Source of the DNA: JBBQAA01 sp038254195
GTDB taxonomy: Bacteria > Actinomycetota > Thermoleophilia > Solirubrobacterales > Solirubrobacteraceae
Reading direction: 5' to 3'
Assembly (NCBI GenBank): GCA_038254195.1
Contig: JBBSGJ010000030.1
Location: forward strand, 1-17,574
Length of the DNA stretch: 17,574 nt
In this document: piece by piece, positions 8,507 through 15,392 of the stretch
Layout of the letters: every line of letters begins with the position of its first letter
How positions within the stretch are numbered: the first letter of the stretch is position 1
The notes under the pieces: model-generated
What the model was told of the DNA's origin: nothing
Seen by the model: the letters and a program-made list of their open reading frames with translations, nothing else
The model's database searches: none
Position numbers and translations under genes: made by a program

Positions 8507-9392
8507 ACGGGTCGGCTTCTGCGGGCTGGGGATCATGGGCTCGTGCATGGCCGCCAACCTCGTGCGGGCGGGATTCCCGCTCACGGTGTGGAACCGCACC
8601 GCGGAGACCGCGCTGGCGTGGGCGGCCGCGCACCGCGCCGAGGTCGCCGACTCCCCGGCGGCGTGCGCGGCGGCCTGCGACGTTCTCGTGACGATGGTCG
8701 TCGACGGCCCGCAGGTCGAGGAGGTCCTGCTCGGCCCCGAGGGCGTGGCCGCCGGCGCCCGCCCCGGGCTGCTGTGCGTCGACTGCTCGACGATCGCCCC
8801 CGCCGCGGCGCGGGACATCGCCGCACGCCTCGACGCGCAGGGGATCGCCTTCGTCGACGCCCCCGTCACCGGCTCCTCCCCGAAGGCCGAGGACGGGACC
8901 CTGACGATCATGGCCGGCGGCGCGCCCGAGGACGTCGCCCGCGCCCGCCCTCTGCTCGCGGCGATGGGCGAGCGGATCGTCCACGCCGGGCCGCTCGGCC
9001 ACGGGCAGGGAATCAAGCTCATCAACAACTCCGTCGCCGCGGCCAACACCGCCACCCTCGCCCAGGCGCTGCTCGTGGCCGACGCCGAGGGGCTCGACCT
9101 CGACGCGCTCGTCGAGGTCATGGGCGCCGGCTCGGGAGGTTCGGCGATGCTGGCACTCAAGGCGACGCCAATGCGTGCACACGACTACACCACGCTGTTC
9201 AAGGCGGCCCACATGCTGAAGGACGTCGCCCACTGCCTCGCCGAGGCCGAGCGCGCCGGCGTCCCCTTCCCCGCCGCCGCCCAGGCCCGGGACCTCCTCC
9301 TGGCCACGGTCGCCCGCGGCCGGGGCGACGAGGACTTCGCCGCGCTCCTCGAGGCCGTGGAGGGCCTCGCCGGCCGGCGACTGGGCGGATAA
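8499..9392 (+). CDS. NAD(P)-dependent beta-hydroxyacid dehydrogenase (3-hydroxyisobutyrate dehydrogenase family)
   Basis: A 297-residue enzyme of the 6-phosphogluconate/3-hydroxyisobutyrate dehydrogenase superfamily. Residues 1-33 form the Rossmann start with G9-L-G11-I-M-G14. 'VDAPVTGSSPKAEDGTLTIM' is the substrate-binding signature, and 'GHGQGIKLINNSV' supplies the catalytic lysine K173. N33-R34 after the second beta strand ('VWNRT') suggests NADP preference, as in glyoxylate/succinic semialdehyde reductases, though this is not decisive. It would oxidise a beta-hydroxy acid or reduce a small aldehyde acid. Because its ATG lies inside hyuB, it is almost certainly co-translated with the hydantoinase subunits and may act on a product of that pathway (inference). 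Confidence 0.9.
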   Translation: MAERVGFCGLGIMGSCMAANLVRAGFPLTVWNRTAETALAWAAAHRAEVADSPAACAAACDVLVTMVVDGPQVEEVLLGPEGVAAGARPGLLCVDCSTIAPAAARDIAARLDAQGIAFVDAPVTGSSPKAEDGTLTIMAGGAPEDVARARPLLAAMGERIVHAGPLGHGQGIKLINNSVAAANTATLAQALLVADAEGLDLDALVEVMGAGSGGSAMLALKATPMRAHDYTTLFKAAHMLKDVAHCLAEAERAGVPFPAAAQARDLLLATVARGRGDEDFAALLEAVEGLAGRRLGG

Positions 9393-9398
9393 CTGCCC

Positions 9399-9427
9399 TT
9401 GGCGTAGGGCCGGCTGTCGCGTACGAT
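9399..9427 (+). promoter_or_regulatory. Sigma-70-type promoter for the DUF1802 gene
   Basis: TTGGCG (9399-9404) and TACGAT (9422-9427) are separated by exactly 17 bases. Each matches its consensus at four of six positions. The position, just after the hydroxyacid dehydrogenase stop and ~60 bases before the next ATG, fits. The predicted start of transcription is ~9434. Confidence 0.6.
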
Positions 9428-9452
9428 TCCGCATCTGCCGCCGGGTACGCCG

Positions 9453-9475
9453 GATCGGTCCCGGATCCACCGATC
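9453..9475 (+). promoter_or_regulatory. Leader stem-loop before the DUF1802 gene
   Basis: GATCGGT (9453-9459) and ACCGATC (9469-9475) are a perfect 7-bp inverted repeat around a 9-base loop that itself contains the palindrome GGATCC. It lies between the predicted transcription start and the ATG at 9487. There is no U-rich run after it, which argues against a terminator. It could be an operator or an RNA structure controlling translation. Confidence 0.45.
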
Positions 9476-9486
9476 AGAGAGCCTTC

Positions 9487-10122
9487 ATGCCGATTGCGTT
9501 CAAGGAGTGGGCCGTCACCGTCCGCGCCCTCGCGGAGGGAGAGCAGCTCGTCACCCTGCGCAAGGGAGGGATCCGAGAGGAGGGCAAGCACTTCCGGCTC
9601 GACCACGAGCGCTTCTTCCTCTACCCGACCTTCGACCACCAGCGCACGGACCTCGTGCGCGCCTCGCACCGCCCCGAGCTCGCCCGGGCGCTCGAGGAGG
9701 GCGTGTGGACCGACGGCGAGCCACCCGAGGGCGCGCTCGAGCACGACGGCGGCATCCCCCAGCCCGACCGCGTGCGGATCCGCGCCTGGGCCGAGGTGTC
9801 CGGACACTTCACGGTCACCGACCGCCGCGCGGTGGACGCGCTGTCGCCCTACTACGTCTGGACCCCGGACTACGCCGAGAAGCGGCTGGCCTGGAAGCGG
9901 CGCCATCCCCTCCACGTCATCCTCCTGCGCACCTACCGCATCCCCCGCCCGGTGACCGTCCGGGTCAAGGACGAGTACGGCGGGTGTCGCTCCTGGCTGG
10001 AGCTCGCGCGCGACCTGCCCTTCGAGGGTACGCCGGTGCTCTCGGACTCCGAGTGGGAGCGCGCCTCGGACGAGATCGCCTCCATCGTCGCGGCCGGCGA
10101 TCGCCAGCCCGCCCTCGCCTGA
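9487..10122 (+). CDS. DUF1802 family protein
   Basis: A 211-residue protein matching the DUF1802 pattern as I know it: an N-terminal 'AFKEWAVTVRALAEGEQLVTLRKGGI', then 'FRLDHERFFLYPTFDHQR', and a C-terminal 'HPLHVILLRTYRIP' followed by 'YGGCRSWLEL'. The family has no firmly established activity; its conserved Lys-Glu-Trp, Arg-Lys-Gly-Gly and His/Phe-Tyr-Pro clusters suggest an enzyme or a nucleic-acid-related role, but I would not assign one. No signal peptide or membrane helix. It has its own promoter and leader hairpin and ends 23 bp from the convergent transporter gene, so it is a single-gene unit. Confidence 0.85.
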   Translation: MPIAFKEWAVTVRALAEGEQLVTLRKGGIREEGKHFRLDHERFFLYPTFDHQRTDLVRASHRPELARALEEGVWTDGEPPEGALEHDGGIPQPDRVRIRAWAEVSGHFTVTDRRAVDALSPYYVWTPDYAEKRLAWKRRHPLHVILLRTYRIPRPVTVRVKDEYGGCRSWLELARDLPFEGTPVLSDSEWERASDEIASIVAAGDRQPALA

Positions 10123-10145
10123 GGGTCCGGAGGGCTTCGCGATCG

Positions 10146-12209
10146 CTAGGCCGGGGCCGGCGCGACCCGCGCGTGCAGGCGGCGCAGGGCGGACGGACTC
10201 CACCAGTTCGCCCGCCCGAGCAGCGCCATGAGGCTCGGGACGAGCAGCGCCCGGACCACGAAGGCGTCGACGAGGACGGCCACGAGCGCGCCCACCCCGA
10301 CCTCCTTGAGGAAGATGAGCTGCGAGGTGGCGAACGCCCCGATGGCCACCGCGAGCAGCAACGCGGCCGCGGAGATCAGCCCGCCCGTGCGACCGATGCC
10401 GTGGGCCACCGCCTCGCGGTCGTTCTGCCCCGCGTCGTGCTCCTCCTTGATGCGGCTGAGCACGAACACGCCGTAGTCCGTCGACAGGGCGAAGCCGACG
10501 GCCACCAGCACGAGGAAGTCCGACTGCTCGATCGAGCCCTGCGAGGTGTAGGCGAGCAAACCCTCCGCGCGGCCGTCCTGGAAGACGAGGACGAGCACGC
10601 CCGTGGCCACCCCGAGCGTGAGGAGGTTCATGACCAGGGCCTTGAGGGGCAGCAGGACCGAGCCCGTCATCAGCCACAGGAGCACGAGGGTGGCGACGAC
10701 GAGGACGCCGAGGGCGAGCGGAACGCGGGCCGAGATCGCCGCGCGCTGGTCGAAGAACGACGCCGCCCCGCCCCCCACGTCGACCGGGGCGGGGGCGGGC
10801 AACGTGTGGACCGCCGCGACGAGTCGCTGCGCGCGCGGGCCGGTCGTCGTGCCGGGGGCCGCGAGGTCGATCCGCCACAGGTCCGGCGCGAGCCGCGCCG
10901 GCGGCGAGGCGCGCAGCGCACCGGGCAGGGCGGCGAGCTCCCGCGCGTAGGCCGCAACCCCCGGGCCGGAGGCGCGGTGGACGACGACGGTCACCGGGCT
11001 CGAGTCGTCGCGCGGGAAGTCCCGGGCCAGGGCGTCGGCGACCTGGCGCCCCGAGTGGCTCGTCGAGAGCGCCGAGGCGTCCACCCCACCCCACTCCACC
11101 CGCAGCGCCGGCAGCGCCACGAGGACCATCGCGACCGTGGTGAGGATCGCGACGAGGCCCGCGCGCCGCATCGCGATCCGGGCGATCCCCTCCCAGCGCC
11201 CCGCATGCTCCCGCGGCGCCCGTGCGAGCTTCCGGCCCCAGAGCACGAGCAGCGCCGGGGTGAGTCCGAGCGCCGCGGCCGCGGCGACGAGCGCCACCAC
11301 CGCGCCCCCGATCCCCATCGACTTGACGAAGCGCTGCGGGAAGAGGACGAGGGTCGACAGCGCCGCGGCGACGGTCAGCGCGCTGAAGATCACCGTGCGG
11401 CCCGTGTGGGTCATGGTCGTCCGGACGGCGGCGTCCGGCGCCGCCCCCGCCGCGAGCTCCTCGCGGAAGCGCGAGAGCAGGAACAGCGAGTAGTCGATGG
11501 CGAGTCCCAGCCCGAGCCCGATGACCACGTTGAGCGCGAAGACCGACAGGGAGTAGGCCGTGTTGACGGCGCGCAGCACGAGGAACGTCCCCAGGACGGT
11601 GACGAGCCCGGCGCACAGCGGCAGCGCCGCCGCCCGGGCCCCGCGGAAGAACAGCAGCGACAGCGCGGCGAGCAAGGGAAAGGCGAGGAGCTCCGCCGTG
11701 CCCAGGTCGACGTTCGCCTGGTCACCCACCTGCCGGCCCACCACGGCCCCGCCTCCGAGGGTCACGCCGGGGTCGCGGGCGAAGCGCGCGTCGAGCCGAG
11801 CGACGACGCCGTGCTCCCCGGCACCCGCCTTCAGGGAGGCGAAGAGCGCCACGCGGCGGCCGTCCCGGGAGACGGCGGGGCGCCGGGCGACGACCGCGAT
11901 CCCGGCATCGCCGCGCAGCGTGCGGGCCACGCGGGCGGCGGCAGCCCGGCCCGCAGCGGCGCCGGCGCCGCCGGGGGTGCGGACGAGCGCGATGATGCCC
12001 GGCTCCGCCTCCCGCCCGGTGGCGCGCTCGATGCTTCGGACCGCGCGCTGGCTCGAGGACCCGGGCACCTCGAACGCCCCCGAATCCGAGAGCAGTCCGG
12101 CCACGGGGCCGCCGAGCCCGGCGGCGACGAGGAAGAAGACGAGGGCCCCGACCAGGACCCGCCGGGGATGGGCGACGGCGTGGTCGGCGAGCGCGCGGAG
12201 CACGGGCAC
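10146..12209 (-). CDS. MMPL-family RND transporter
   Basis: A 687-residue polytopic inner-membrane protein. Layout: TM1 (~17-38), a first periplasmic loop (~40-165), a bundle of membrane helices (~170-320), a helix at ~350-370, a second periplasmic loop (~375-500), and a second bundle (~505-660). The two helix bundles carry the repeated signatures 'LAIDYSLFLLSRFREE' and 'LSTDYGVFVLSRIKEE'; the Asp-Tyr pairs correspond to the proton-relay residues of MmpL3-type pumps. Such proteins export lipids, pigments or drugs using the proton gradient; the cargo is unknown. It is shorter than mycobacterial MmpL proteins (~950) and lacks their C-terminal cytosolic domain. Start GTG 12209 has AGGGG seven bases upstream; GTG 12203 is an alternative. 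It is divergent from the next gene by 26 bp. Confidence 0.9.
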   Translation of the reverse strand: MPVLRALADHAVAHPRRVLVGALVFFLVAAGLGGPVAGLLSDSGAFEVPGSSSQRAVRSIERATGREAEPGIIALVRTPGGAGAAAGRAAAARVARTLRGDAGIAVVARRPAVSRDGRRVALFASLKAGAGEHGVVARLDARFARDPGVTLGGGAVVGRQVGDQANVDLGTAELLAFPLLAALSLLFFRGARAAALPLCAGLVTVLGTFLVLRAVNTAYSLSVFALNVVIGLGLGLAIDYSLFLLSRFREELAAGAAPDAAVRTTMTHTGRTVIFSALTVAAALSTLVLFPQRFVKSMGIGGAVVALVAAAAALGLTPALLVLWGRKLARAPREHAGRWEGIARIAMRRAGLVAILTTVAMVLVALPALRVEWGGVDASALSTSHSGRQVADALARDFPRDDSSPVTVVVHRASGPGVAAYARELAALPGALRASPPARLAPDLWRIDLAAPGTTTGPRAQRLVAAVHTLPAPAPVDVGGGAASFFDQRAAISARVPLALGVLVVATLVLLWLMTGSVLLPLKALVMNLLTLGVATGVLVLVFQDGRAEGLLAYTSQGSIEQSDFLVLVAVGFALSTDYGVFVLSRIKEEHDAGQNDREAVAHGIGRTGGLISAAALLLAVAIGAFATSQLIFLKEVGVGALVAVLVDAFVVRALLVPSLMALLGRANWWSPSALRRLHARVAPAPA

Positions 12210-12218
12210 AGTGTGCCC
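12204..12218. promoter_or_regulatory. Palindrome over the start of the transporter gene
   Basis: GGGCACA and TGTGCCC flank a single base, giving a 7-1-7 palindrome. It covers the GTG start (12207-12209) and the purine-rich ribosome site of the transporter gene and lies in a 26-bp divergent gap. It could be an operator. In the transporter mRNA a 6-bp stem with a 3-base loop would hide the start codon. Confidence 0.4.
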
Positions 12219-12235
12219 CTACCGTCCTCTGCGCC

Positions 12236-12994
12236 GTGGCCTGGGTCGAGTCCGTCTCCCCCTCGTTCCGCGCCCGCCACGAGTCAGCCGACGCGGAGGA
12301 CGTGTCCCGGACGCTCGAGGACCTCGAGCGTCTCCGCGACGCGCTTGACCGCCGGTTCGCCGCCACCCCCGGCGACGTGTCCGTCGTCTTCCATCGCTCG
12401 GCGGCGGCCCTGGATCTCTCGAAGCCCGCGCTGCCTCTCCTGCGCCGCCTCGACGCGCCCGCGGCCCGGCGCTACCGGGTGGGCGCCGTCGCGGCCGGCC
12501 GGCTCGACGTGCTCGCGCCGCGTGTCCTGCGCGAGCGGGCGTCCGGGGGGGCGGGCGGGTCCACCTCCCTCGAGATGCTCCTGCACGCGCCGCGCGCCCT
12601 CTACGCCCGCCTGGCCGTCGCCCACGTCAACCCCGCCCTGCCGCCGCCCCCGACCCCCCGGCGCCTGCGCGCCGGGCTGCGGTGGGCGTGGCTGCTCGAG
12701 GGCGCGGCGGCGTGGCTCGGCGGTCAGGTCGAGCACGCGCGGCCGGCGATCGTCCGCCGGCTGCGTGAGGGCCCGGCGCCCGCCTTCCCGCCGGCCCGCC
12801 CCGATGCCGCGCTGCTCGGGGGGACCGTGTTCGATCTTCTGGCCCGTGAGGCGGGCGTCGACGCCGCGTTCGCCCTCGCCCAGCGGCCACCGGCCCGCGA
12901 CGACGCCCGCACCGTGCTCGAGGAGGCGTTCGCCGGCCGGCCTCTGAGTCACACGGAGGCGGCGTGGCGCGCGCACCTCGTGCGTCGGCCGTGA
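12236..12994 (+). CDS. Conserved hypothetical protein, possibly a degenerate metalloprotease-like fold
   Basis: A 252-residue protein starting at GTG 12236 ('VAWVESVSPSFRARHESADA'). I recall similar uncharacterised proteins in Thermoleophilia but know no function. The layout resembles gluzincin-type peptidases: an N-terminal alpha/beta part with 'DVSVVFHRS', then a helix 'MLLHAPRALYARLAVAHVNP' where active enzymes have HExxH, then 'RWAWLLEGAAAWLGGQ' (E155) resembling the usual 'W..EG.A.Y..G' third-ligand helix, and an 'LLGGTVFDLLAREAGVDAA' helix like the 'Y..g.sF..yl....G' end. The HExxH is absent, so a zinc peptidase activity is unlikely; the fold comparison is by eye only. No signal peptide. 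TACCGT at 12220-12225 could be a -10 for a nearly leaderless mRNA. Its stop is one base from the end of the convergent neighbour. Confidence 0.75.
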   Translation: MAWVESVSPSFRARHESADAEDVSRTLEDLERLRDALDRRFAATPGDVSVVFHRSAAALDLSKPALPLLRRLDAPAARRYRVGAVAAGRLDVLAPRVLRERASGGAGGSTSLEMLLHAPRALYARLAVAHVNPALPPPPTPRRLRAGLRWAWLLEGAAAWLGGQVEHARPAIVRRLREGPAPAFPPARPDAALLGGTVFDLLAREAGVDAAFALAQRPPARDDARTVLEEAFAGRPLSHTEAAWRAHLVRRP

Positions 12995-12995
12995 C

Positions 12996-13490
12996 TCAGG
13001 AGACGAGCTGGGTCCCGATCCAGGCGATCAGGGCGACCACGAGGACCGCTGCGAGCAGCCCGGCGAGCAGCGGCCCCGGCCGCGGCCCCGCGACCACGCC
13101 GTCGCTCGCCCCGAGCTCGGCCTCGAGCAGGACCTCCCGCGCCACAGCGGCGCCGGACTCCGCCACGAGCACGTCCCGCGGCCCCGCGGCGAGGAAGTCC
13201 GGCACGTCGAAGCCCGCCGTGCGCCGCAGCACGCTCGGCACGCCCTCCTCGAGAAGCATCCCCTGGATGAACTCCGCCTCGGCCTGGTTGCGCCCCCCGG
13301 CCACCCGGACGAGGTCGCCCTCCGTGAGCTGGGGCTTGATCTTCCGGGCCCGCGCACCGGACTCGTCGGGCTCGGGCGCGACGGACGGTCCGGCGTGCAC
13401 GAGCGGCATCCCGCACGCCGCGCAGAAGCGCTCCTCGAAGGTGGGCGGGACCGGATTCTCGGCGCACCGCGGACACACGAGCGGGCTCAC
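12996..13490 (-). CDS. Zinc-ribbon / DUF2007-like membrane protein
   Basis: A 164-residue protein. The N-terminus is a zinc ribbon (C6-P-R-C9, C23-A-A-C26). Residues ~58-125 fit the DUF2007 'putative signal transducing' domain: 'LVRVAGGRNQAEAEFIQGML', 'EEGVPSVLRRTAGFDVPDFL' and 'AAGPRDVLVAES'. A single C-terminal membrane helix follows (~140-161, 'LLAGLLAAVLVVALIAWIG'), giving a tail-anchored layout with the domains in the cytoplasm. DUF2007 is related to the GlnB-like ferredoxin fold, but the ligand is unknown. The GTG at 13490 overlaps the preceding JAMM gene's stop as GTGA, so it is translationally coupled to that peptidase. It ends one base from the convergent gene at 12994. Confidence 0.83.
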   Translation of the reverse strand: MSPLVCPRCAENPVPPTFEERFCAACGMPLVHAGPSVAPEPDESGARARKIKPQLTEGDLVRVAGGRNQAEAEFIQGMLLEEGVPSVLRRTAGFDVPDFLAAGPRDVLVAESGAAVAREVLLEAELGASDGVVAGPRPGPLLAGLLAAVLVVALIAWIGTQLVS

Positions 13491-13876
13491 CCGAGCTCCA
13501 GCTCCTCCTCGCGGACGTCCGAGTCCTCGATCCAGTACCCGCGCAGGTGGGCGGGCTCCTGAGTCTGAGCGATGAGCCAGAACGTCCCCGGCCACAGGCG
13601 GGCGAAGTTCTTGTCGGTTTCGGACGGATAGGGCGCCGAGACCGTGTGCGAGTGGTAGATGGCGACCTCGAGGCCGCCGTCCTCGAGGGCCTGCCAGGCG
13701 CGCAGCTGCTCCGGCCCCTCCATCTGGAAGCGACTGCGGCTGCGCGCCTCGTTGGGCACGCGCACCGCGCGGACGGCGACGCCGTCGCGATGCCCGACCA
13801 TCCCGCAGCACTCCAGCGGCGCGTCCTCGTGCGCGTGGGCGAGGATCTCGTCGTGGACCGCGCGGGGCAGGATCAC
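13487..13876 (-). CDS. mec: JAMM/MPN-domain metallopeptidase (Mec-type CysO-cysteine hydrolase)
   Basis: A 129-residue minimal JAMM domain. The zinc site is complete: E22 in 'PLECCGMVG', then H75-x-H77-x7-S85-x2-D88 in 'YHSHTVSAPYPSETD'. In mycobacteria the homologous Mec hydrolyses the CysO-cysteine isopeptide-like bond to free cysteine. Related JAMM enzymes (e.g. QbsD) also trim extra residues after the Gly-Gly of sulfur carriers. Both roles are plausible because cysO and cysM lie upstream on the same strand and the CysO here has a residue after Gly-Gly. GTG 13876 is the only reasonable start; the ribosome site is weak and the tatA stop is only ten bases before it, suggesting coupling. The gene symbol rests on homology by eye plus context. 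Confidence 0.88.
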   Translation of the reverse strand: MILPRAVHDEILAHAHEDAPLECCGMVGHRDGVAVRAVRVPNEARSRSRFQMEGPEQLRAWQALEDGGLEVAIYHSHTVSAPYPSETDKNFARLWPGTFWLIAQTQEPAHLRGYWIEDSDVREEELELG

Positions 13877-13886
13877 CCCGCGCAGG

Positions 13887-14066
13887 CTACGCGTGGAGCT
13901 CGGGGTCCTCGTCGTGCTTCGAGGCGCCCGAGATGGAGTCCTTGAACTCCCGCAAGCCGTTGCCGATCGAGCGGCCCGCCTCGGGCAGCTTCTTGGGCCC
14001 GAGCACGATGAGCGCGATCACGAGGACCAGGATGATCTCCATCGGTCCGATCTGGGGTCCGAACAC
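13887..14066 (-). CDS. tatA: Twin-arginine translocase subunit TatA
   Basis: A 59-residue protein with the classical TatA plan: a short N-terminus 'FGPQIGPMEI', one membrane helix ('IILVLVIALIVL'), the conserved 'GPKKLPEAGRSIGNGLREFK' hinge and amphipathic helix, and a short acidic tail. TatA oligomers form the pore of the twin-arginine exporter. I place the start at GTG 14066, not at the ATG at 14105, because the family begins with 'MFG.IG' and an AAGGAG lies nine bases upstream; the extra 13 residues from the longer start are charged and atypical. The gene directly follows two Tat substrates on the same strand. TatB and TatC are not in this window. Confidence 0.92.
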   Translation of the reverse strand: MFGPQIGPMEIILVLVIALIVLGPKKLPEAGRSIGNGLREFKDSISGASKHDEDPELHA

Positions 14067-14075
14067 TGAAATCCG

Positions 14076-14081
14076 CTCCTT
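14076..14081 (-). promoter_or_regulatory. Ribosome binding site of tatA
   Basis: AAGGAG on the minus strand, nine bases before the GTG at 14066. It is one of the best Shine-Dalgarno sites in the window and decides the short TatA start. Confidence 0.75.
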
Positions 14082-14133
14082 GCTTCGCGAGACCGTTCCC
14101 TCCATGAAGAGGTGGAAGACACAGTAGTGGCGA

Positions 14134-14793
14134 TCACGCGGACGCCTCGCCCGACTCGAACGCGTTGGGCAGCGGGTCGCGCCCGAGCGCCGAGCGCAGG
14201 ATCACGAGGTGCTGTCCCTCGTTGGCCATGATCTGGGCGCCGGTGGTCAGGAGCTTCGGGCTCTCGAGCTTCTGGTGGGCGTCGTAGTACGCCGCCACCG
14301 CCGCCGTCTCGAGCTCGATCGCGAAGATCAGGATCTGCTTCTGGTGCTTCAGCGACCCCAGGGGCGTCCGGATCCCGAGGGACCCGAGCGCTCTGTCGAC
14401 CTCCCCGACGCTCTGCGGCGCCGCGGGGGCCGTGCCGCCCATCCCCGTGAGGGCCGTTCTCAGCCCGTCGGCGTGCTCCTGCTCCTGGGTCTTGAACCGC
14501 CTGGCGACCTTCTTCGTGGCGGGGGCGAGCGCGCCCGATCCGATCGCCGCGCGGTAGGCGAAGACGGCGACCTGCTCGAGGCCGATGGCGCTCATGAGGA
14601 TCGCCCTGTCCCCGCCGACCTGGGCGAAGGCGTTGCGCACGCCGAGCAGCAGAGGCACGCTCGAGGCCGCCACGGTGGCGCCGCCGACCGCGATACCGCG
14701 CCGGAGGAGGTCACGGCGGGTGGATTCGTACTCGGCGATCTGCGACGTGGGGACATCGGCGTCGTCGTGGATGACCAGCCGCTCGGGAGCCAC
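14134..14793 (-). CDS. Tat-exported ferritin-like protein
   Basis: A 219-residue secreted protein. The N-terminus holds a twin-arginine signal: 'STRRDLLRRG' (R26-R27) with the hydrophobic 'IAVGGATVAASSVPLLLG' and a likely cleavage after 'RNAFA' (~57). The mature part is a four-helix ferritin-like domain with the doubled ligand pattern: 'IGLEQVAVFAYRA' and 'TQEQEH', then 'AIELETAAVAAYYDA' and 'ANEGQH'. That gives two E and two ExxH sites, suited to a di-iron or other di-metal centre. It resembles the Ferritin_2 group rather than storage ferritins, so redox, oxidase or peroxide-protection roles are possible; none is proven. GTG 14793 lies four bases after the paralogous gene's stop. Both are probably one transcript, with tatA following. 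Confidence 0.88.
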   Translation of the reverse strand: MAPERLVIHDDADVPTSQIAEYESTRRDLLRRGIAVGGATVAASSVPLLLGVRNAFAQVGGDRAILMSAIGLEQVAVFAYRAAIGSGALAPATKKVARRFKTQEQEHADGLRTALTGMGGTAPAAPQSVGEVDRALGSLGIRTPLGSLKHQKQILIFAIELETAAVAAYYDAHQKLESPKLLTTGAQIMANEGQHLVILRSALGRDPLPNAFESGEASA

Positions 14794-14797
14794 GGCT

Positions 14798-15388
14798 CTA
14801 CGCCTCTGTCCCGTCGACGAAGGCCGAGGGGACCGGGGTCAACCCGAGCAGGCGGCGCAGCAGCGTGATGTGCTCGGCCTCGTTGGTCACGATCGCCGCC
14901 GCGGTCGCCCGCAGCTTGGGATCGGTGAGCCTCGGGATCGCCCCCACGTACGCCTGCACCGCGGCGTTCTCGATCACGTTCCCGAGCTTGAGGACGTCGG
15001 CCTGCGACTTCGGATCGCCGATGACCTCCGCGTAGCTCTGCTTGGGCACGTGCGGCGTGCCCCCCATCTGCTTGATCGCCTGCTCGAGCCCCGCCGCGTG
15101 CTCCTGCTCCTGCCCGAGGCACTTCCGGACGATCGTGAGCGCCTCCCCCGTGAGCAGCTTGGCACCGGCGGTGTAGGCCGCGATCGCCGTGTTCTCGAGA
15201 TCGAGCGCCTGGTTGAGGATGTCGACGTCGCTGGTCCCGCCGCCGCCGCCCGGGCCGGCGCGGGTCTCCTTCGGGTCATCGCCGCAGGCGACGAGGAACG
15301 TCGCGGAGCCGCCCACGAAGGTCACCCCCGACGTGCGGAGGAACGCCCTGCGTGTCGCCGGGTCCGGCAGGACCTCGGTCCACTCCAT
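14798..15388 (-). CDS. Tat-exported ferritin-like lipoprotein
   Basis: A 196-residue paralogue of the following gene. The signal has 'TRRAFLRTSG' (R13-R14), a hydrophobic stretch and the lipobox L-V-A-C35, so the mature protein should be lipid-anchored on the outer face of the membrane. A Gly-rich linker (~45-52) leads to the ferritin-like helices: E65 in 'LDLENTAIAAY', E94-x-x-H97 in 'GQEQEH', then 'NVIENAAVQAYVG' and 'TNEAEH'. The four-Glu/two-His set for a di-metal centre is complete. The ATG at 15388 has AGGGGG five bases upstream. One anchored and one soluble form side by side suggests a surface complex or division of labour (inference). Confidence 0.88.
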   Translation of the reverse strand: MEWTEVLPDPATRRAFLRTSGVTFVGGSATFLVACGDDPKETRAGPGGGGGTSDVDILNQALDLENTAIAAYTAGAKLLTGEALTIVRKCLGQEQEHAAGLEQAIKQMGGTPHVPKQSYAEVIGDPKSQADVLKLGNVIENAAVQAYVGAIPRLTDPKLRATAAAIVTNEAEHITLLRRLLGLTPVPSAFVDGTEA

Positions 15389-15392
15389 GATC

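Noticed and set aside
6896..9160. Long minus-strand open frame across hyuB and the hydroxyacid dehydrogenase
   Set aside because: Antisense shadow of two well-supported genes; no family signature.
10123..10145. Possible shared terminator in the gap between DUF1802 and the transporter
   Set aside because: Only 23 bases, with no stable inverted repeat and no T-run on either strand.
9199..11616. Long minus-strand open frame spanning the DUF1802 gene and half of the transporter
   Set aside because: It runs in a different frame from the transporter and crosses a gene on the other strand; composition is Arg/Gly-rich without domains.
9507..12947. Very long open frame on the plus strand across the transporter gene
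   Set aside because: It is antisense to a complete MMPL transporter and composed largely of Arg/Gly/His/Glu residues with no recognisable domain; long empty frames like this arise from very high GC at third codon positions.
14067..14105. Longer TatA starting at the ATG at 14105
   Set aside because: It adds 13 charged residues before the normal TatA N-terminus, while the GTG at 14066 has an AAGGAG at nine bases and matches the family start.
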